A DNA stretch of 40,580 nucleotides from a virus, in IMG/VR virus record IMGVR_UViG_3300031601_000002, positions 1 through 40,580 of that record; one strand, written 5' to 3'. Shown piece after piece: positions 36,464-40,580 of the stretch. The position numbers and the translations under genes were made by a program. The notes below the pieces were generated by a model. The model was not told the origin of the DNA. It ran no database searches and was given only the letters and a program-made list of their open reading frames with translations. Position 1 is the stretch's first letter, and each line of letters starts with the position of its first letter.

Positions 36464-36707
36464 ACTTTAAAAAATATTTTTTAAGTTGTATATCTAAATC
36501 TTCTAAGGCTTCATTAGATGTAGAGCCTTCTCCTACAAAAAGCACTTCGCTATCATAATGATCATATAAAGGCCTATATGAATATGAAACTATAGCTTCC
36601 CAAGTAAGTATTGGTGCTCCTATCTCTATTGAATTTTCTATACGCTCACTTTTAATTACAGCGGATAAACTAACATCTAAATTTTCATCATAATATCTAT
36701 ATTTCAT
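36462..36707 (-). CDS. small acidic protein, 81 aa
   Basis: I do not recognise this protein. It looks beta-rich at first (MKYRYYDENLDVSLSAVIKS, then APILTWEAIVSYSYRPL) and ends in a helix (SNEALEDLDIQLKKYFLK). It is the last gene of the nuclease operon, 3 bases after the stop of 36711-36989, and its TAA merges with the terminator. One Trp, TGG. Confidence 0.72.
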   Translation of the reverse strand: MKYRYYDENLDVSLSAVIKSERIENSIEIGAPILTWEAIVSYSYRPLYDHYDSEVLFVGEGSTSNEALEDLDIQLKKYFLK

Positions 36708-36710
36708 TAT

Positions 36711-36989
36711 TTAGCCTATCCATATTAGAATCATATCATCTAACATTTCTTTAATATAACCTAGCTCTTTTCTTGGAGCCAGCACTAATTTGTTGTCTTC
36801 AGAAATCATTACAACAAATTTTGAAAATTGGTCGTCTCCATATTCTTTAATAGTCCAATTTTCATAGCCTTCTGGAGTATAAAAATCTAAGCCAAGACGG
36901 CCATCATATGCAAATACTCTTTCCGGAACTGCATTCATTCGGTCCTCAAAAAATTTTGAAACTTTTAATACTTGTTCAGTTATTATCAT
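36711..36989 (-). CDS. small hypothetical protein, 92 aa
   Basis: I do not recognise this protein. It is acidic with aromatic residues (RVFAYDGRLGLDFYTPEGYE) and a C-terminal hydrophobic helix (MLDDMILIWIG). Its ATG overlaps the stop of the FEN/PIN-like gene (TAATG), so the two are translationally coupled. Both Trp are TGG. It could be a partner of the upstream protein, but nothing shows this directly. Confidence 0.72.
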   Translation of the reverse strand: MIITEQVLKVSKFFEDRMNAVPERVFAYDGRLGLDFYTPEGYENWTIKEYGDDQFSKFVVMISEDNKLVLAPRKELGYIKEMLDDMILIWIG

Positions 36990-38044
36990 TATAATTCTCC
37001 TTTTAACAACATATCAATATGAATTGGAAAGTTCGTAAAGACCTTCGCGTCTAATTCTAAGAAATAATTAGTACTGAATGTTTGTTTTGGTTTGTTAAAT
37101 AGCACTGTTATATTTGCATTATTTGAATATAATACATCATCGCTGCGAATCATCTCAAAATTTTCTTTAATACTATTAAAATTATCATATAATAATTTCT
37201 CATATGTATTTTTTGTATCCAATACTTCCTTTACGACTGGAAACGTTAGATATTCAGTATTTATAAGTTTGTGTTCATCAAGAAGTCTTTCAACAGCTTT
37301 AATTGATCTAAAAGGACCAACACGTGGTAGTTCATTTAAACTATATCTTTTAGTTCCCATAATTGCTGAAACTAGTGATATTAACTTTGAGCTAATTGGT
37401 GTTTCTCGTTTATATAAAGTTTTAACTGCATTTTCTTCTATAAGAAGTGTAGAGTCATCACTTTTCATATCAATTAAGAATGTGTGTTTGTTTATAAGTT
37501 GTGCCATGATCTCGTCACTTGATAGAATAAAAGTCATTTCATTTGTTGGAATTTTGTTTACTAAAAATTTAGCAACTACAAATTCGTCAAATTGACTAGT
37601 ATCTATAAATTGACAATTAGGCACTTTGTTTAGTATTTTCTCTGAAATCATGACAGCCTTTTTTACTAGGTCTATTTTTTTCAGTCTTGCTGGATCATTA
37701 AAATATTTTCTATAATATTCTTTTTTATAATCCGGGAATTTAGCTATCATAACTTTACATTCAGTAGAGCTATAAAGGAAAAAGAATGAACTATATTTTC
37801 CTTGTTTATAGAAATAATTTCTGTAATGAGATACAATACCAATGATGTCTGAAGATAACTCTTCGATTGTTTCACTGTTTATATCTCGCTCATCTAAAAT
37901 ATCAGGGCGAAAAACCTTTCGGAGTATCTCCTTAAGGTCAACAACCACATTTACTGTATTAGCAAAACGAATGTCTTTTAATTTCTCGTCTAATATAATA
38001 TCTAAATAATCGTATCTTAATTTAATTTCTTTAAATATAATCAT
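36989..38044 (-). CDS. FEN/PIN-like nuclease-fold protein, possibly degenerate
   Basis: The 351-aa protein follows the 5-prime nuclease layout: VNVVVDLKEILRKVF (31-45, where FEN proteins have a catalytic Asp near D36), QFDEFVVAKF (151-160, acidic pair), TFILSSDEIMAQLI (171-184, like the SSDKDF-QL motif) and IMGTKRYSLNELPRVG (228-243, like the helix-three-turn-helix MGD-x-x-DNIPGVPG). In the last motif the usual Asp residues are replaced by Thr/Lys/Tyr/Ser, and SSDKD becomes SSDEI, so catalysis may be lost or altered. It is encoded next to SAP-like and RecJ-like genes. It contains no Trp. DNA processing in replication or recombination is the likely theme. Confidence 0.65.
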   Translation of the reverse strand: MIIFKEIKLRYDYLDIILDEKLKDIRFANTVNVVVDLKEILRKVFRPDILDERDINSETIEELSSDIIGIVSHYRNYFYKQGKYSSFFFLYSSTECKVMIAKFPDYKKEYYRKYFNDPARLKKIDLVKKAVMISEKILNKVPNCQFIDTSQFDEFVVAKFLVNKIPTNEMTFILSSDEIMAQLINKHTFLIDMKSDDSTLLIEENAVKTLYKRETPISSKLISLVSAIMGTKRYSLNELPRVGPFRSIKAVERLLDEHKLINTEYLTFPVVKEVLDTKNTYEKLLYDNFNSIKENFEMIRSDDVLYSNNANITVLFNKPKQTFSTNYFLELDAKVFTNFPIHIDMLLKGEL

Positions 38045-38046
38045 AA

Positions 38047-38832
38047 TTATTGAGTATCAAGTATCTTTTGTTTTAATACAACAATAGTGTCATGATAGTA
38101 CACTCGCACGCTCCTTTTTTCTAGGATTTGTCTAAACTCAGATTTTTTCATAGTTTCTAATATTTCAATAGTAAAGAAATCTTTGTTTAATTTTTGATGA
38201 TTTAATAGCTTCGTTTTAAGCAATGCTATTTTATCTTTGTATGTGAACTGAATATCTCGCTCATTAAGAATTTCTTTTAAGTCATCTTTTTTCAATTTTT
38301 TAATTTCTTCTTCTGAGAAAACTACTTCTTTTGTAGCAGTTGAAATGCTAAAGTCTTTATCCGCTGCCGTAGCAAAGAACATACTTTCTTGTAAATTTGC
38401 ATCCCATACCATTTTAAACTTTTTCTGTTTTTTCATAGTTTTATGTAATTTTTGAATCTCATCATATTCTTTTAAATTTCGTACAAGTGGATTATCAATC
38501 ACTCGATCCATAGATAATGAATCTTTATGATCAATAATAAATTTGTATGTTAACGGTTGAAATCTAGCAACTGAATACCAATTTAAATATTCAGCATACT
38601 TATTCATAAAAGCAATTGGTAACATTTGAAATGTACAAATATGTTCCCAATTTAAATAAGCCGGAAATAACTCAGCTATTAATAAGTTAAATGCTGATGA
38701 TTTAGATACCAATAGCCATTCATAATCTGTCATTTCATCTTTAAAGTCGCTAATATATGCTTCTAAATTTCGTAGTGTTTTAATACTTTGGATATCATGT
38801 ATCCGTATATAATTTTGAGTAATAGTATCCAT
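38047..38832 (-). CDS. protein with tandem C-terminal SAP/HeH-like domains, 261 aa
   Basis: Two related helix-extension-helix units end the protein: residues 173-210 (EEEIKKLKKDDLKEILNERD ... LLKTKLL) and 221-258 (IEILETMKKSEFRQILEKRS ... VLKQKIL). Such SAP/HeH domains usually bind DNA. The N-terminal half has two repeats of the type LNW-x-x-I/V-x-x-FQ-x-L-x-x-xF (residues 60-76 and 83-99), a module I have seen described in large viruses. It lies between RecJ (overlapping start and stop) and the FEN/PIN-like gene, so it may tether these enzymes to DNA. All four Trp are TGG. Confidence 0.7.
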   Translation of the reverse strand: MDTITQNYIRIHDIQSIKTLRNLEAYISDFKDEMTDYEWLLVSKSSAFNLLIAELFPAYLNWEHICTFQMLPIAFMNKYAEYLNWYSVARFQPLTYKFIIDHKDSLSMDRVIDNPLVRNLKEYDEIQKLHKTMKKQKKFKMVWDANLQESMFFATAADKDFSISTATKEVVFSEEEIKKLKKDDLKEILNERDIQFTYKDKIALLKTKLLNHQKLNKDFFTIEILETMKKSEFRQILEKRSVRVYYHDTIVVLKQKILDTQ

Positions 38833-40508
38833 TAGAGTACTTCTAACTCTTCAATTTTAAATTGATCCGATACACAACTGTCAGTCATTGCTGTGAAAAT
38901 TATTTTAATTTGTGTACCATTTTCTGGAAGATTGTCCTTATAAATAAACGTTCTAAAAGGTCTACCATCAATAAATAGTTGACGGCTGTTTTCATCATAT
39001 TTTGTAATAGTTCCTGTATATTGGAATTTAAGTTTTCTAAAATTCTTTCCAAATGGAAGCAATGCATAATGTGCATCGAAAATTTCTTTTTCTAAATTGT
39101 CTTCAAATACAAAAACATTTTCATCAATATCTTTTGAATAATCAATATAATCTTGGCTGAAGTGTTCTTTAAGAAGTTCAATGTCTTCGGTTTTACCAAC
39201 ACGAATACCAATAGCTCCGTCATGTCCGCCACCACTAACTGATGATTCCGGATTATTTTTTAAGAATCTATTTAGTCCGTCATACAATGAGTACCCTGGT
39301 ACTGAACGACAAGAAAATGATAAATTCTTATTCTTTTCAGTTCCTACAAATGCTGGTTTTTGTTCTTGATCCGAAATTCTATTCGCTACAAGACCAATTA
39401 AACCTCCGATTGGATATTCATATTTGTCAGCACTAATAATTATAAACCCAATGTTTTCTTCTGGGTTTGGAATGTGTTCTTTGAAAATATCTCGTGTTTT
39501 TTCTTGTCTTTCACGATTAATTTCTCTGTATCCATTAATATATTGACCGTATGTAGGTGATCCAATAATATCTGAAACAATACTTTCAGTTTCACCAGTT
39601 ACTCGTCCACTTGCATTGATTGTTGGTCCTACATAATAACCGAACGTATCTTCAGTTATATAAAGATTTTCGTCCTTAAGTAGCCAACTCCCAACTCCAA
39701 ATCCAGCTAAGAATTTAAGAGTTCTACCTTTCCAAATGTTTTTATTTTTATAATAATTTACATTATCTAAAACATATTTTAATAATGCTCTATTCTCACC
39801 AATTAAGGGCATAACATCTGAAATTGTTGCAACTGCTGCAAATAAAGCAGCGTCTTTTAATACATATTCATTTTCTTTTATGCTTGTATCAAGCAATATA
39901 TTTCCTAATTTTAAAGCTACCATAGCTCCACAAATGTGTTCCATCTTATCTGTAAGATGTGGATTAATTATTACATCTGCATTAGGCATATTTTCTAAAT
40001 CAGGAATATGATGGTCTGTTATAAGCACATCTAATCCTTTTTCTTTTGCATATGATACAACATCTGTTGCTGTAATTCCATTATCAACAGTTATAATTAC
40101 TTCAGTACCTAGTGTTAAGGCTCTATCAACATGTTTTTTCTTAATTCCATAACCATCTGTTAAGCGATCTGGAATAATATAGTCGCATTGTGCAACGCCA
40201 TATTGCTCTAAAATAATTTTCATGGCAGTTGTTGCCATAATTCCATCAGCATCATAATCTCCAATTATACAATAATGAGAGCCCTTATGTTGTTGAATAT
40301 ATTCTACAAACTTATCTTGATTTCCAATACCAGTAATTTCTGAATTTAAAAACTTAGCCAACCAACTTTTTCTGTATAAATCAGAAAAGTCCTCCAATAT
40401 TTCTTGTGGAGTGTTGAACCCATTTTCTCTAAAAATAACAGACTCTACTAGATTAAAACCTTCAATTAATTCATAGTCATCTAATCTTTTTTCTACGTAT
40501 TTTTTCAT
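38832..40508 (-). CDS. recJ: RecJ-like DHH-family single-strand exonuclease
   Basis: This 558-aa protein has the ordered DHH motifs DYDADG (84-89), VDNG (142-144 region), TDHH (164-167) and NPH (182-184). The DHHA1 motif SGGGHDGAIG lies around residue 425, and an OB-like C-terminal region (FQYTGTITKYDENSRQLFID) follows. This is the full length expected for bacterial RecJ (about 570 aa), and the metal-binding Asp/His residues are present. RecJ degrades single-stranded DNA 5-prime to 3-prime in recombination and repair. Its stop overlaps the start of the SAP-like gene. AGGAGG lies 7 bases before ATG. All three Trp are TGG, unlike the TGA-bearing late genes. It is phage-encoded by context. Confidence 0.92.
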   Translation of the reverse strand: MKKYVEKRLDDYELIEGFNLVESVIFRENGFNTPQEILEDFSDLYRKSWLAKFLNSEITGIGNQDKFVEYIQQHKGSHYCIIGDYDADGIMATTAMKIILEQYGVAQCDYIIPDRLTDGYGIKKKHVDRALTLGTEVIITVDNGITATDVVSYAKEKGLDVLITDHHIPDLENMPNADVIINPHLTDKMEHICGAMVALKLGNILLDTSIKENEYVLKDAALFAAVATISDVMPLIGENRALLKYVLDNVNYYKNKNIWKGRTLKFLAGFGVGSWLLKDENLYITEDTFGYYVGPTINASGRVTGETESIVSDIIGSPTYGQYINGYREINRERQEKTRDIFKEHIPNPEENIGFIIISADKYEYPIGGLIGLVANRISDQEQKPAFVGTEKNKNLSFSCRSVPGYSLYDGLNRFLKNNPESSVSGGGHDGAIGIRVGKTEDIELLKEHFSQDYIDYSKDIDENVFVFEDNLEKEIFDAHYALLPFGKNFRKLKFQYTGTITKYDENSRQLFIDGRPFRTFIYKDNLPENGTQIKIIFTAMTDSCVSDQFKIEELEVL

Positions 40509-40519
40509 CGTGTTTCCTC

Positions 40520-40580
40520 CTATTTTATTGTTACTACTAACTCCCTATTTTCGTAGTCGCAATAATAATTTAAGCTCGTC
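40520..40580 (-). CDS. C-terminal end of an upstream gene (partial)
   Basis: On the minus strand, from the window edge, an open frame reads TSLNYYCDYENRELVVTIK and ends in TAG, whose bases merge with the AGGAGG site of recJ. The beta-strand-like composition looks like a real protein end. A second frame (DELKLLLRLRK, stop at 40545) is also open but shorter. Too short to identify. Confidence 0.5.
   Translation of the reverse strand, partial: TSLNYYCDYENRELVVTIK

Noticed and set aside
37092-37595. Long antisense open frames, for example 37092-37595 (+), 12481-12849 (+), 13033-13329 (+)
   Set aside because: They lie wholly opposite well-supported genes, lack ribosome sites and have composition typical of antisense shadows.
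1-40580. TGA read as glycine (as in SR1/Gracilibacteria)
   Set aside because: TGA positions fall where Trp is expected (KYG-W-x-NF in GIY-YIG, YWID module pair, LKF-W-SKYTG) and GGN is amply used for Gly.

Overview
This window is a stretch of a large, AT-rich tailed-phage genome (coding density near 95%, no gap above about 170 bases). No CRISPR array, rRNA, insertion sequence or convincing tRNA is visible. The gene set is mostly virion and baseplate genes plus DNA-processing enzymes: a multisubunit RNA polymerase beta-prime C-terminal fragment, a gp27-like hub, a baseplate J/gp6-like wedge, tail-tube-like proteins, a RecJ-like DHH nuclease, a RusA resolvase, a FEN/PIN-like protein, a NADAR protein and a GIY-YIG homing endonuclease. 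Split bacterial-type RNA polymerase subunits are the hallmark of phiKZ/AR9/PBS1-type jumbo phages. Strong AGGAGG-type ribosome sites suggest a Firmicutes or Mollicutes-like host.

The central fact for reading this DNA is that UGA is a sense codon, very probably tryptophan. By my reading all 37 complete genes end in TAA or TAG and none in TGA. Thirteen genes make sense only if read through 31 in-frame TGA codons. Read with the standard code, the large virion genes at 4049-7753, 20358-23270, 26765-28918 and 28936-31779 shatter into fragments. TGA occurs only in the late/virion-type units. The genes that lack the late promoter motif (53-1006, 7842-8372, 35595-40508) use only TGG.

The transcription map is unusually legible. 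Ten copies of a 17-base motif, AACA-N6-TATATGA-like, each sit just upstream of a transcription unit on either strand. This is the layout of the AR9 late promoter (AACA-N6-TW), which is read by a non-virion RNA polymerase. A second class (consensus about TTTTAAACATATATTATAAATAT, split here as TTTTAAACATATATT + ATAAATAT) precedes four small units and is probably early. Nine intrinsic terminators close the units, and eight of them have the stop codon inside or overlapping the hairpin.

Layout: 53-1006, two small genes with an early-type promoter (minus). 1072-7753, late operon (minus) with a 1234-aa virion protein, two paralogous small virion proteins, a small unknown and RNAP beta-prime C. 7842-8372, small early gene (minus). 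8459-10278, late operon (plus) with an HNH-like virion protein and the hub. 10306-14123, late operon (minus) of two large helical proteins. 14259-18273 and 18324-19490, late units (plus) with tail-tube-like, baseplate wedge J/gp6-like and a helical structural protein. 19524-23270, late operon (minus) including a 970-aa virion protein that shares a nearly identical 125-base cassette with the wedge gene. 23356-23601, a small lysine-rich protein. 23647-26697, an accessory late operon (minus) of hydrolase, RusA, homing endonuclease, NADAR and one unknown. 26765-31779, two large virion proteins (minus) with 11 TGA codons. 31885-35430, late operon (plus) of a beta-propeller and fibre-like proteins, followed by a GC-elevated structured element (35441-35562) that may be a non-coding RNA. 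35595-40580, small early-type genes and a nucleic-acid operon (FEN/PIN-like, tandem SAP-like, RecJ).
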